A stretch of 64,000 nucleotides of DNA from Rouxiella silvae (GCF_002093625.1 NZ_MRWD01000010.1:1-64000), one strand, 5' to 3'; positions 18,449 to 30,100 are shown, counted from the stretch's first letter. Notes: generated by a model not told the origin, from the letters alone. Made by a program: numbers and translations.

Positions 18449-18525
18449 TTATGTAGGAAAGCATAACGCAAACTGTTTTATTGGATTAGGTGGGGTAATC
18501 AGCTAGGGTTTATTAGTCCGATTCA

Positions 18526-18933
18526 TTAATATTGGCTGACGCGATGGCCGCGCTCGTCAATTACCCCTTCACCGTCCTCTTTGGCAAACGCCCCCCGCTG
18601 CGGGTCCGGCAGAATAACCAGAACCACTTCTGACGGGCGACAGAGCCTGGTGCCAAGCGAAGTCACCACCATCGGGCGATTGATCAGGATCGGATGAGCC
18701 AACATGGCGTCCAGCAGCTTGTCATCGCTGAACCGGCCTTCCGCCAGCCCCAGCTGCGTATAGGGCTCGGTATTTTTGCGAAGGAGTTTGCCCACGCTGA
18801 TCCCCATATCCGCAATCAGTTTTTTTAACTCATCGCGGGTCGGCGGCGTTTCCAGATACAGAATGACTGCCGGTTCGAAGCCGCTGTTGCGGATTAACGC
18901 CAGGGTATTACGGGACGTCCCGCAGGCGGGGTT
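18526..18933 (-). pseudogene. arsC: arsenate reductase, lacking its start
   Basis: The frame from 18933 leftward encodes NPACGTSRNTLALIRNSG, then DELKKLIADMGISV, HPILINRPMVVT and GTRLCRPSEVV, an almost complete glutaredoxin-dependent ArsC, including the catalytic Cys in NPACGTSRN. The first eight or so residues and any start codon are missing: upstream in frame there is a TGA and no ATG, GTG or TTG between it and NPAC. The sequence instead joins the 5' end of arsB. An internal ATG at 18807 would omit the catalytic Cys. Probably a recent, non-functional gene. Confidence 0.8.
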
Positions 18934-18985
18934 GCCAGATGACCAAAACCAACGTCAGGACAAATATCGCGATCGCCAGAAACAT
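18908..18985 (-). pseudogene. arsB: arsenite efflux pump, 5' stub
   Basis: A strong SD (AAGGAG) and ATG at 18985 are followed by MFLAIAIFVLTLVLVIWQPR, the first 20 residues of ArsB, then five foreign codons and a stop because the frame runs into arsC. The remaining 400 or so codons of arsB are gone. The overlap with the arsC remnant (junction about 18925-18935) marks the deletion point. Confidence 0.75.
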
Positions 18986-19079
18986 AACCGTTTCTCCTTA
19001 AAGATAACTGCCGCAAAACCGGGATGATGAAAATTGAGGCATAACATATTTGTTTAAACGAATGTGTTAAGGCAAAATT

Positions 19080-19433
19080 TTAAATACAGACAGGCTTGCC
19101 GTAGGGAGTGCCGTTGTCGCGTTCGGCTTGCTGGCTGAGCTTAAGAATGTCATCCCGCTGACACAGGTAAGCCTGCTCAATGACTACCGCTGCCCACGCA
19201 GGCATGTGTGGTGACAGACGATAATGGATCCATTTGCCGTCACGCCTGTCGAGAAGGAGACCGCTTTCTCTCAGCAGGGCAAGGTGCCGGGATATTTTGG
19301 GCTGCGTTTCTTTCAGGGTGGATGAAAGCTCACAGACGCAGAGCTCACCTTTCTCGCGCAGTAGCAGCACCAGGCTCAGTCGCGTATCGTCAGACAGATT
19401 TTTGAAAAGTTGCAGGGGCAGAAGTTGCGGCAT
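19080..19433 (-). CDS. arsR: arsenical-resistance repressor ArsR
   Basis: 117-residue SmtB/ArsR-family repressor. A winged helix-turn-helix covers about 10-90 (LFKNLSDDTRLSLVLLL, QPKISRHLALLRESGLL) and the As(III)-binding pair is present in ELCVCEL at the start of the DNA-recognition region, as in E. coli ArsR. SD CAGGAA precedes the ATG. It would repress its own operon and release on arsenite binding. The downstream arsB and arsC are broken, so it now controls a defunct operon; a candidate operator lies upstream at 19494-19513. Confidence 0.9.
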   Translation of the reverse strand: MPQLLPLQLFKNLSDDTRLSLVLLLREKGELCVCELSSTLKETQPKISRHLALLRESGLLLDRRDGKWIHYRLSPHMPAWAAVVIEQAYLCQRDDILKLSQQAERDNGTPYGKPVCI

Positions 19434-19493
19434 GAGAATTCCTGAGTAAAGGATTAAAGCAAGTGTCGCTTCTTGTCAGTGTTGAGTCAACAA

Positions 19494-19513
19494 CATATTC
19501 ATTATTTCATATG
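19494..19513 (-). promoter_or_regulatory. candidate ArsR operator
   Basis: CATATTCATTATTTCATATG is an inverted repeat (CATAT-N10-ATATG) about 60-80 bases upstream of arsR. On the minus strand it lies just before a TTGACT -35-like hexamer, the relative position of the known E. coli ArsR site. It also abuts the end of the antiterminator gene. Confidence 0.45.
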
Positions 19514-19516
19514 TAT

Positions 19517-20368
19517 TCACTCTTCTTTCTCTGTAATACGCGTCAGATGAATCACCAGATACAGCAACTCATCGTTGGACATCACCATTTCCAGCAGGTT
19601 TTTAATGTAATCGCGGATCAGCAGCGCGCAGCGGTAAACGTGGGGATATTCCCGGATGACCTGCGAGAAGATGAAATCATCCTTGGAAACCACCTGCTTT
19701 TTTTCCACCATCCGCTGGATGAAGAACTGCATGTGAACCAGAAAGCGGGCGTAATTGAGCGAGTCTGTGTCGATGCTGATGCGAAAGTGATACTGAATAA
19801 TATTGAAAATATCCTTCAGCATTTTCACCGCCAGCAGTGTATGTTCCATGTTTTGCACATCGGTTTGGCCGTTGACCAGATGAAAGGCGATATTAGCCGC
19901 CTCTTCTTCCGGAAGCTGGATATTCAGGCGCTGATTGATATACGCCAGCGCCTGCAGGGCCACGGTGAATTCATGGGGGTAGAAACGCTTCACCTCGAAC
20001 AACAATCGGTTCTGGATGCTGATGCCCTTGTGATAACGCTCAATGGCGAAACTGATATGATCGACCAGTGTGAAAAAGATTTGTTCGTTAACGCCTCCTT
20101 TCAGCCCGGCATTCGCCAGGCCGAGGATCATCTGCACAATCTCAATATGCGCTTCCGGCGTATCCTCTATCAGACGAAGATATTCACGGCCTTTCTGATT
20201 ATCTTGTACCGCATAAATTTTCTCGATGCTGGCCGGGTCGAGAACGTCACCCACTTTGTCGCCAAAGCCAATACCCTTGCCCATGACGATAACTTCGTTG
20301 TTATCGCTATCCGTTGATAGCACCAGGCTATTATTGAGTACCTTAATGACCTTCATCTTCTCAGCCAT
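19517..20368 (-). CDS. BglG/LicT-family transcriptional antiterminator
   Basis: 283 residues. N-terminal RNA-binding CAT domain (about 1-58, beginning MKVIKVLNNSLVLSTDSDNN) and two PRD domains (about 65-170 and 172-283) with phosphorylatable His in DHISFAIERYH, YPHEF, HMQFFI and YPHVYR. When dephosphorylated by sugar transport through the PTS it binds the RAT hairpin at 23742-23770 and prevents termination in the leader of its own operon. SD AGAGG before ATG, 13 bases after the glucosidase gene. It is the last gene of the operon rather than the first as in E. coli bgl. Confidence 0.9.
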   Translation of the reverse strand: MAEKMKVIKVLNNSLVLSTDSDNNEVIVMGKGIGFGDKVGDVLDPASIEKIYAVQDNQKGREYLRLIEDTPEAHIEIVQMILGLANAGLKGGVNEQIFFTLVDHISFAIERYHKGISIQNRLLFEVKRFYPHEFTVALQALAYINQRLNIQLPEEEAANIAFHLVNGQTDVQNMEHTLLAVKMLKDIFNIIQYHFRISIDTDSLNYARFLVHMQFFIQRMVEKKQVVSKDDFIFSQVIREYPHVYRCALLIRDYIKNLLEMVMSNDELLYLVIHLTRITEKEE

Positions 20369-20381
20369 AAACCTCTTTTAT

Positions 20382-23659
<3,278 letters not shown>

Positions 23660-23683
23660 ATGTTTTCCCTGGTGAAAAAAAGC

Positions 23684-23747
23684 AAAAAAAAAGACCAAAA
23701 TGAAAATGCACCTCCCCTGAGAAGAAGTGCATTCTTATTTTGGTCTT
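23684..23747 (-). terminator. leader terminator of the beta-glucoside operon (antitermination target)
   Basis: Long hairpin on the minus strand: AAGACCAAAATAAGAATGCA pairs with TGCATTTTCATTTTGGTCTT around a purine/pyrimidine loop, followed by a run of nine T. Its 5' arm overlaps the RAT sequence by six bases, so binding of the antiterminator excludes terminator formation. It lies between the promoter and the EIIBCA start. Confidence 0.9.
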
Positions 23748-23770
23748 GCCTGCCTGAGCAGTAACACGCC
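23742..23770 (-). promoter_or_regulatory. RAT: ribonucleic antiterminator for the BglG/LicT protein
   Basis: The minus strand reads GGCGTGTTACTGCT then CAGGCAGGCAAGACC, matching the bgl RAT consensus (GGATTGTTACTGCT-NN-GGCAGGCAAAACC) at nearly every position. The 29-base element forms the short imperfect hairpin bound by the CAT domain of the protein encoded at 19517-20368. Confidence 0.9.
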
Positions 23771-23808
23771 TCAATAAAAATGCGTTGGCAACCGGCATGA
23801 ACCCGTTG

Positions 23809-23878
23809 CGTCTGGAGTATCGCCATAAGGCTATCTGGTCAGCAACAGCGAAAATTATTTTTTGCGAAGGGCATCACG
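23809..23878 (-). promoter_or_regulatory. candidate CRP-dependent promoter of the beta-glucoside operon
   Basis: On the minus strand TTGCTG (23845-23840) and GATACT (23821-23816) stand 18 bases apart, giving an expected start near 23809. A CRP-like site, CGTGA-N6-TCGCA (8 of 10 consensus positions), is centred near 23870.5, about -61.5, the class I spacing. The RAT follows about 40 bases into the transcript. Confidence 0.45.
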
Positions 23879-23885
23879 AACTATT

Positions 23886-23914
23886 TAAAAAGCGGAGCCT
23901 TCAGCACGGCTCCG
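23886..23914 (-). terminator. intrinsic terminator of the sialidase-type catabolic operon
   Basis: Minus strand CGGAGCC-GTGCTGAA-GGCTCCG is a perfect 7-bp stem followed by CTTTTT. It stands about 70 bases after the SDR gene at 23985, the last gene of the leftward operon, and insulates the beta-glucoside promoter. Confidence 0.75.
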
Positions 23915-23984
23915 ACACCAGCCCCGTCAGCGCGTGGCCCTTGTGATAATGATATGTTCGACCGGATCCAGCAAGCCAGTCATT

Positions 23985-24674
23985 TCATAATGATGCGCCA
24001 CCACAAATAACCAATTGCTGGCCAGTAATAGCCGCAGCAGACGGCGACAGTAAATAACTGACCAAAGAGGCAACTTCCTGTGGCTGAATAAAACGGCCAA
24101 TAGGGGGTAATTTAGGCGGAGAACTCTGCCGCTCAGGGGTATCTAGCATCGGTGTTTGAGTTGCACCCGGTGCCACAATATTTACCGTGATACCCCGCGG
24201 CGCCAATTCGGCAGCCCAGCTTCTGGCCATGCCAATCATCGCTGACTTAGTGGCCACGTACTGGCTACGTCCCGCAATGCCTGAAGATGTTCGACTGCCG
24301 AGCAGCACTATTCTCCCACCGTCCGGCATTTTATTCACCAAACGATCGGCCAGTACTTCGGCAACGCCAATATGAAGTTTCCACAACATTTCACTCGCTT
24401 GAAAATCCAACGTACCCAGGCGCGCGGCTTTCATTATACCGGCGGCATGGATAACGGCATCCATGGGCGGCAGCGCTTCGAGTATGTCAGACAGCTTGAC
24501 GGTATCGGTTATATCCACAGACAGGCTAGTGAAATGGGGGGGCGGGGCAAGCATTTCGCGACGCGCTAACCCGGTCACCTTCCATCCCTCAGCCAACAAT
24601 GTCTGGCATATCTTTTCACCGATTCCAGAACTGCATCCCGTTACCAGCGCATGTTTTTGGGGGGTATCATTCAT
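23985..24674 (-). CDS. SDR-family NAD(P)-dependent oxidoreductase
   Basis: 229-residue classical short-chain dehydrogenase. The nucleotide-binding TGCSSGIG is at about 13-20, then HAAGIM, the catalytic Ser in LLGSRTS and YVATK for the catalytic Tyr/Lys, and PGATQTPM. The C-terminal TGQQLVICGGASL is typical. It is the last gene of a six-gene leftward operon and starts 3 bases from the anomerase-like gene's stop. It probably oxidises or reduces a hydroxyl of the sugar-acid substrate; the exact reaction is unknown. Confidence 0.85.
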   Translation of the reverse strand: MNDTPQKHALVTGCSSGIGEKICQTLLAEGWKVTGLARREMLAPPPHFTSLSVDITDTVKLSDILEALPPMDAVIHAAGIMKAARLGTLDFQASEMLWKLHIGVAEVLADRLVNKMPDGGRIVLLGSRTSSGIAGRSQYVATKSAMIGMARSWAAELAPRGITVNIVAPGATQTPMLDTPERQSSPPKLPPIGRFIQPQEVASLVSYLLSPSAAAITGQQLVICGGASL

Positions 24675-24677
24675 GGC

Positions 24678-25154
24678 TTAGCCTTTCATGGTAGAAAATG
24701 GAATTTTGAACACCGCTTTACGTACCACCGCTGGACGCTGATTGCAGCATAATGCACGGTGCGGTTCACCTGGGGCGAAAGTCACAAAGTCACCGCTACG
24801 CAGCAAAATTTGGTTGGATAAGCATGGATTTTCAAGGATAAATAAATCCGGTTTTCGCTCTACAGCATGCTGACCGACAACGCTGCGGGTATCGAAACCA
24901 ATAATTTCCTCCCCTTCCAGCACCACCTGAATGTCTAACCATTGCTGGTGGAACTCAGTGTGCCGCTCGTGCGCTGGTGAAGTATTCGCATGAGCAATAT
25001 TGCAAAACCAGGCTGCTCCCACAGGTTGGAATCGTCCATCCTCTCGTGCGTGAAGTGCCTGAAGCGAACATGCCGGCAATGTCAGGATTTGTAGTAGGGC
25101 ATTGGGTAGGGTAGCCATTTCCAGTGAGTGTAGATTTCCTATAATCATGCTCAT
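24678..25154 (-). CDS. YhcH/YjgK/YiaL-family protein (NanQ-like sugar anomerase)
   Basis: 158 residues, DUF386 cupin-like fold. Metal-site motifs are RHTEFHQQWLDIQVVLEGEE (about 65-84), PGEPHR and the C-terminal KAVFKIP. E. coli NanQ (YhcH) of this family speeds interconversion of N-acetylneuraminate anomers; YiaL and YjgK relatives sit in other sugar-acid operons. The gene lies between a sialidase-fold gene and an SDR, so it likely handles the cyclic sugar released or taken up by this locus. ATG at 25154; a second Met three codons in (MSM) is possible. Confidence 0.85.
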   Translation of the reverse strand: MSMIIGNLHSLEMATLPNALLQILTLPACSLQALHAREDGRFQPVGAAWFCNIAHANTSPAHERHTEFHQQWLDIQVVLEGEEIIGFDTRSVVGQHAVERKPDLFILENPCLSNQILLRSGDFVTFAPGEPHRALCCNQRPAVVRKAVFKIPFSTMKG

Positions 25155-25196
25155 GCTCCTGATGAAATAGCCCGCGTAAGGCGGGCAAAATAAGTT

Positions 25197-26375
25197 TCAG
25201 CCTTTCACCCAAGATTCATCTACGCATACGTATTTAATGGCCTGTCGATAATAGGTAAAAGCAATGTGCAGTTCGCCATTTGGCCCCTGTTTGATGCTTG
25301 GATAGGAAAATTCACGGTTCAGCTTTTGCTGAGAATTATTGGTCATGCAATATCCGTCACCCGTTTCTAGATTACGCTGATGAGGCCATGTGAGACCGCC
25401 ATCTTCGGAAATGGCGAGTGTCATCGGCGCACGCGGAGCGCCCCAAAAAGCACTTCGCTTGCCGGGTTCTACCGTCGCCTCAGCGCGTTCATCTCCTTCA
25501 TCATCTTCGATTTCATCATAAAGTGATGCACGACGCTCACTGGCATCCGCGGCACTCATTTTATTGAATACTAGCGCCAAATGGCCGTTGAAAAGGGTGG
25601 TCACCTGAATGGATGAGTTGTTGTTCGGCAGCTCAGTGGGTTGTGGCGACGTCCAACTGTTACCGCCGTCATGGGAGCGGCTCTGATAGATAAAATCCGC
25701 CCAGCGACTCCGGTACAATGCCAACAGACTTCCATCAAGCAAGGGGGTGATATTCATATGCACGCAACCTGTGCTTTCCGGCACGTGAACATCTCGCCAG
25801 GTTTTTCCTTTATCGGCGGATATTTTTACGGCACTGTCGTCGTTGTTACCGACCCATTTTTCCCCCGGCTTTGTGCGGCAATAGAAAACGGGGAGTAACC
25901 ACTCTCCCGTTGCTAACACCGTAATCGGCTGACGAATAAACGTGCCGGGTTGATCGAGCAGGGTACCTATTTCGCCCCAACTTTTTCCCAAATCCTGTGA
26001 CTGTCGAAAGCGGACAATGGCGGTTTCCTGATTTCCCGATTTTTGCGCGGTATACATTAGCCAAAGAACGTTGTCAGGGGCGAGAAACAGCAGCGGATTT
26101 TGTTCTGAGCGGCTGGTATCTTCAGACAGTTTTACGGGTTGACTCCACGCGCGTGCACCGTTGTCAAGACGCGACATATAGATGGAGATATCGGCTACTC
26201 CCTCCTGCGTACCCCCAAACCAGGCACATAACAGGCTACCGTCGGGCAAAGGCAGCAGATTCGCGGCATGGTTTTGTGGACAGTCGGACGGCAGCATGGC
26301 GTCGCTACGTGTTGCGTCATTTTCTACGGGATAAATCAATCCGATGCTGTCGACGCTTAACGTTTCAAGGGTCAT
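25197..26375 (-). CDS. cytoplasmic sialidase-fold (BNR/Asp-box) protein
   Basis: 392 residues with four Asp boxes, S-x-D-x-G-x-(T/S)-W: SQDLGKSW, SADKGKTW, SHDGGNSW and SEDGGLTW, the repeat of six-bladed beta-propeller sialidases. The N-terminal region has HAANLLPLPDGSLLCAWFGGT, typical of bacterial predicted neuraminidases. No signal peptide is visible, so it acts in the cytoplasm, presumably on a glycoside or anhydro-sugar brought in by the SSS symporter whose gene it overlaps by 4 bases (ATGA). Relatives are often annotated sialidase or exo-alpha-sialidase without biochemical proof, and other uses of the propeller (trans-sialidase, lyase, mutarotase) cannot be excluded. Confidence 0.82.
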   Translation of the reverse strand: MTLETLSVDSIGLIYPVENDATRSDAMLPSDCPQNHAANLLPLPDGSLLCAWFGGTQEGVADISIYMSRLDNGARAWSQPVKLSEDTSRSEQNPLLFLAPDNVLWLMYTAQKSGNQETAIVRFRQSQDLGKSWGEIGTLLDQPGTFIRQPITVLATGEWLLPVFYCRTKPGEKWVGNNDDSAVKISADKGKTWRDVHVPESTGCVHMNITPLLDGSLLALYRSRWADFIYQSRSHDGGNSWTSPQPTELPNNNSSIQVTTLFNGHLALVFNKMSAADASERRASLYDEIEDDEGDERAEATVEPGKRSAFWGAPRAPMTLAISEDGGLTWPHQRNLETGDGYCMTNNSQQKLNREFSYPSIKQGPNGELHIAFTYYRQAIKYVCVDESWVKG

Positions 26376-27793
26376 CTTAATGCTCCTGATTTTGGAATAA
26401 TCTGCGAATTTTTGCTCTTCACGGCACGCTGAGGGATCAAGCGGTCAATCACCATAATGATCGCTGGAGTGACCAGCGCAATGTACATGTTGTTGATCCC
26501 GAACGGATCGCCAAGCAGGTACCACACAGAGGTCACGACACAGGCTCCAATCAGGCCCACATTAGCGCCGCGCGCACTTTTAAAGAACGGCAGGTAAAAG
26601 GCCATGACGGCGACGACGGAAATCGACAGGCGGATAGCTCGGGTGAAGAAAGAAAGCTTGAGTACCTCAGGGACCAACAGCACGAAGATCAGTGGCAGAA
26701 AACCAATGAGCAATGAGAGCCAGCGGGTCATTTTAAATTCGCGCTCGGGCGTTGGATTGCGGTATGGCACATAAAAATCTTTCACAATAAGCGAGGCTAT
26801 AGCCAGTGCAACGGTACTGACACTGACGAAAATCGAGGCCACCAGAGACGTGGTCACCAGGCCTGCCAGCCAAGGATTCATGTCCTGGATAAAGATGGGC
26901 AACGCGTACAGACTGTTCATTTCTGGATGCAGGAATTTCGCCGCTACACCAATCATGCCAATGGCTAGCGCAATGGGAATGCAGAAAAAGAATGCAACCC
27001 ACGTCGCCCGCTTCGCTGATTCTGCGCTTTTGGTGGAAGAAATAGCCTGAATGACAAACTGGGTACAAAAAATAGAGCCGATGGTCCCGATCAGCCACGC
27101 AAAAATAGTGCTGGCGCCAATGCTGCCGTCCCAGGTCCAATAGAAGTCAGGCATTTCTTTCACCATCGGCATGACACCTCCGGTCATATGCAGGGCGATA
27201 CCCAGAATAATCAGGACGCCGATATACTTAATGGCGCTGTGCAACATAGTGACCCACGCCATGCCCTTCATCCCCCCGAACGCGAAGTAAAATGTACTGA
27301 CTACGGCAGTAATAAATGCCGCGACCGGGAGATTAACCTTCAGAACGGTAGAAATCGCCGCTGCACCGCTGACGTAGTTACCTACGTTTACGAGCAACAG
27401 CGCATAAATCATGATGATCGAAATGATGTTTTTAGTGGTGTTGCCGTACTTCTCGGCAATCGCCCCGGAGATGGTAATTTTCCCGGTATTATAAATACGT
27501 TTCACCAGCAGCAGACCAAAGATGGGGAAGCCGATGGCTGCGCCAAGGATTGACCAAGAGGCGGCAAATCCCCCTTCAAACGCAGCCTGCGCCGTGCCGA
27601 TAGTGGATTTTGCACCAATATATTCTGACATCAGCAGTACGCCGACGATAAAGGCCGGCATCGCACGCGATCCCTCCATGAAATCACCGGTATTTTTACT
27701 TCGTAATCGATAGGTTAACCAAGTAGTGAACAGGATGTAGGCTAATACGATGCCAATAATGATAAACGTATCTGATGAGCTAAATTCTTTCAT
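26372..27793 (-). CDS. sodium:solute symporter (SSS family)
   Basis: About 473 residues, roughly 13 membrane helices, SSS/SLC5 fold. GDFMEGSRAMPAFIVG and GAKSTIGTAQAAFEGG lie in the region of helix 1-2; the Na+-binding part is around SVSTVALAIASL in helix 8. The ATG at 27793 (MKEFSSSD) has a GAGG SD; the open frame to 27832 starts earlier but lacks an SD. Bacterial SSS proteins carry sialic acids, sugars, proline or carboxylates. With the sialidase-fold, anomerase and NanA-family neighbours, an acidic sugar is the best guess. Confidence 0.87.
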   Translation of the reverse strand: MKEFSSSDTFIIIGIVLAYILFTTWLTYRLRSKNTGDFMEGSRAMPAFIVGVLLMSEYIGAKSTIGTAQAAFEGGFAASWSILGAAIGFPIFGLLLVKRIYNTGKITISGAIAEKYGNTTKNIISIIMIYALLLVNVGNYVSGAAAISTVLKVNLPVAAFITAVVSTFYFAFGGMKGMAWVTMLHSAIKYIGVLIILGIALHMTGGVMPMVKEMPDFYWTWDGSIGASTIFAWLIGTIGSIFCTQFVIQAISSTKSAESAKRATWVAFFFCIPIALAIGMIGVAAKFLHPEMNSLYALPIFIQDMNPWLAGLVTTSLVASIFVSVSTVALAIASLIVKDFYVPYRNPTPEREFKMTRWLSLLIGFLPLIFVLLVPEVLKLSFFTRAIRLSISVVAVMAFYLPFFKSARGANVGLIGACVVTSVWYLLGDPFGINNMYIALVTPAIIMVIDRLIPQRAVKSKNSQIIPKSGALR

Positions 27794-27877
27794 TTTTTCC
27801 TCACACAGCGCGTAGGGGGACCCCGCCTGCACATTTTCATACGCAGGTGTAGAGTTGAGACAGAAGGTAAGGCGCGG

Positions 27878-28765
27878 TTAACCGCGCAAATTAAAATCTT
27901 TAATAACGGCCAGGATCTTATTCGTATCGTCCTGCGTGAAGTCCACCGGATACCGGCTTTCACCCACGTTATAGCCGAGCAAATTCACGGCTTTTTTAAC
28001 GACGGCCGGTGAAAAAGCAATACCGTAGAGCAGGGTACGGATCTGGTTGATGTCTGCCTGAACGGCTTCAGCCGCTGCGGCATTTTTTTCCTGCAAATGC
28101 CGATAAACCGCATTCACCTGTGCTGGAATAATATTAGCAATCCCGGAGATGCAGCCGATGCTGCCTTCAGTAAACCCACGATAAATAAGCGAGTCAGGTC
28201 CGGTCAGCACGCTAAAATCGCTAAATTGCTGACTGACTTCATGGAACCCTTGCAGGCTTTCCCACGAACCGGCGCTGTCCTTAATTCCTTTAATATTGGG
28301 ATGTTCGGCCAACTCCCGCACAATTTCAGGCGTTAACGTATTCCCGGTTCGCGCAGGAATGTTATAGAGATAGACTGGGACGGTCAGAGCATCGGCAACC
28401 GCGCGAAAATGTGCAATCAGTTCCTGCGGGCGCAGCGTCGCAAACCACGGGGTAATAACCGACACGGCGCGTACGCCGAGCTTCTCGATATGTTTGCCTA
28501 AGCGGACTGTGGCGGAGGTTGAAATCTCACCGACGTGCGACATGACGCCGGTATCACCTCCCGCCGCTTCAAGACATATTTCAGTAACCCGAGTCTTCTC
28601 ATGCTCATTGAGCATAAAAAATTCGCCGTTGGTGCCATTACAGAAAATGTTATTTCCAGCCTGTTGTTGACGTTTCACCTGCTCGCGCAATGCGACGCCG
28701 TCGATCTCCCCACTCGGGGAGAAAGGGGTCACTATCGCGGTATAGACTCCGGTAATATTATTCAT
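27878..28765 (-). CDS. DapA/NanA-family class I aldolase/lyase
   Basis: 295 residues, DHDPS/N-acetylneuraminate-lyase TIM barrel. The substrate-carboxylate loop reads NGTNGEFFML (GTNGE instead of GTTGE), the catalytic Tyr is in YLYNIPARTG and the Schiff-base Lys in GIKDSAGSW. Such enzymes split or form 2-keto-3-deoxy acids to pyruvate plus an aldehyde (KDG aldolase YagE/YjhH, NanA, DapA). Not the lysine-pathway DapA, judging by its operon: iron ADH upstream, symporter downstream. It likely releases pyruvate and an aldehyde that the ADH next door reduces. Confidence 0.86.
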   Translation of the reverse strand: MNNITGVYTAIVTPFSPSGEIDGVALREQVKRQQQAGNNIFCNGTNGEFFMLNEHEKTRVTEICLEAAGGDTGVMSHVGEISTSATVRLGKHIEKLGVRAVSVITPWFATLRPQELIAHFRAVADALTVPVYLYNIPARTGNTLTPEIVRELAEHPNIKGIKDSAGSWESLQGFHEVSQQFSDFSVLTGPDSLIYRGFTEGSIGCISGIANIIPAQVNAVYRHLQEKNAAAAEAVQADINQIRTLLYGIAFSPAVVKKAVNLLGYNVGESRYPVDFTQDDTNKILAVIKDFNLRG

Positions 28766-28808
28766 CTTATTCTCTTCACGTCGGTGTAATTAGAAACGAA
28801 ATAAAGTG

Positions 28809-29963
28809 TTAGCGAATACTCTGATAAATCTCTTCTAGGTGTTTTTTCTCAATCTGCATGGGCACATTTTTAATTAAACGTTGTACCTCTATTGCCCCTT
28901 GCGACAAATAAGCAATGTCATCAGGTGTGATGGACAACTGGCTTAATTTGACCGGTAAGTCCAGGCGGTGAACGAGTGCGTCAAAATATTCCACCAAGGC
29001 GTGGGATTTGTCCTCTTCACCCAACAGCAGGTCAGCATCAGGGATTAAGTCGTAAGCCTGGGCAAATTTACTCACGGCGGCAGGTCTGATAAATGCCATA
29101 CAGGGTACCAGCAGAATGGCGTTAGCGACGCCGTGAGGAATATGATATTTCCCGCCGAGCGGGTATGACATAGCGTGTACCAGATGTGTGCCCGCGTGGG
29201 CAATCGATGCACCGCCATAATAAGATGCCCAAAGCATATTCAAGCGAGCTTCAAGATTTTCCGGTTCAGCAACGGATTTTTCGATGCTGGCGAATAACTT
29301 TTTCATTCCTACCAGCGCGTAATTGTCACTGACCGGATTGGCTATCACTGACGTGAAACATTCGAATAAATGGCACAGCGCGTCGATGCCGGTTGAGGCC
29401 GCGATCCGCGCGGGCATGCTGGTCGTCAGTTCTGGCACCAGTGCCACGTAATCGGGCAGCATGAGCGGTGTAATAATGCCGATTTTGGTTTCTTTTTCTG
29501 GGATTGCCAGAATGGCATTCGGTGTGGCTTCTGAACCGGTGCCGGCGGTGGTCGGAATGAGCAGAGAGGTTGTGCGGCGCTGAGGTTTCTCACCCGCCAA
29601 CAGGCCGTTTAATGTGACTTTTACATCCCCCGCGCACAGCAGCGACAGCAGTTTGGCCACATCCAGTACGCTACCGCCACCCACACCGATAACCAGATCG
29701 ACGCGCTGCTTGTTTAGCGTTTCAAGGATAGTAGCAACGTCATGTTGGCTCGGCTCTGGAGGGACGCTGTCGATTATGCTCACGCCGCAGCCGGCGTTGT
29801 TCAACTGAGCAAGCAGCGATTGCACCGGTGCCAGCCCAATAATATTTTTATCGCTAACCAGCACGACCTGATGTTTTCCAGCCAGTAAATAGCCGATGTC
29901 ATGCAACGACTGATAACCACTGATGATTGTGCTGTCTATATTCATGCTTGCATTTCCCGTCAT
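28809..29963 (-). CDS. iron-containing (group III) alcohol dehydrogenase
   Basis: 384 residues. The NAD(P) site is GVGGGSVLDVAK (about 94-105), followed by TTAGTGSEATP, and the Fe ligands lie in GIDALCHLFECF and the HAMSYPLGGKYHIPHG segment. It probably reduces an aldehyde from the adjacent aldolase or oxidises a sugar alcohol/acid. It is the first gene of the leftward operon, read from the divergent region 29964-30137. A second start at 29945 (MNIDSTI), preceded by CGGGAA, may be the true one. Confidence 0.87.
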   Translation of the reverse strand: MTGNASMNIDSTIISGYQSLHDIGYLLAGKHQVVLVSDKNIIGLAPVQSLLAQLNNAGCGVSIIDSVPPEPSQHDVATILETLNKQRVDLVIGVGGGSVLDVAKLLSLLCAGDVKVTLNGLLAGEKPQRRTTSLLIPTTAGTGSEATPNAILAIPEKETKIGIITPLMLPDYVALVPELTTSMPARIAASTGIDALCHLFECFTSVIANPVSDNYALVGMKKLFASIEKSVAEPENLEARLNMLWASYYGGASIAHAGTHLVHAMSYPLGGKYHIPHGVANAILLVPCMAFIRPAAVSKFAQAYDLIPDADLLLGEEDKSHALVEYFDALVHRLDLPVKLSQLSITPDDIAYLSQGAIEVQRLIKNVPMQIEKKHLEEIYQSIR

Positions 29964-30044
29964 TAAGTCTTGGTAAGAGTGAGCTCAATCATTAAAGGTC
30001 GATACTCCTCACATCGTCAGGGCAATTTATAGGCGAAATTGAAG

Positions 30045-30074
30045 TTGAATAATTTGAAGTTGCTCACATATAAT
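30045..30074 (+). promoter_or_regulatory. candidate promoter of the kinase-pdxA2-deoR operon
   Basis: TTGAAT (30045-30050) and a perfect TATAAT (30069-30074) are 18 bases apart, with a palindromic operator immediately downstream over the expected start point. SD CACGGAG precedes the kinase ATG at 30138. Confidence 0.5.
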
Positions 30075-30100
30075 CAATCATGATTGAATATAATCATATT
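30071..30100. promoter_or_regulatory. palindromic operator candidate in the divergent control region
   Basis: TCAATCATGATTGA (30074-30087) is a perfect 14-base palindrome, and the half-site TGATT/AATCA recurs so that ATGATT-N6-AATCAT overlaps it. The site lies between two divergent operons, one encoding a DeoR repressor, and covers the start region of the rightward promoter. It is the best candidate for that repressor's binding site. Confidence 0.5.

Noticed and set aside
19463-20317. Long plus-strand ORF of 284 codons
   Set aside because: It is fully antisense to the antiterminator gene, whose CAT and PRD domains and SD are clear on the minus strand. No recognisable protein in the plus frame.
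27878-28765. Calling this gene dapA
   Set aside because: Loop GTNGE instead of GTTGE and location in a sugar-acid catabolic operon argue against the lysine-pathway enzyme.
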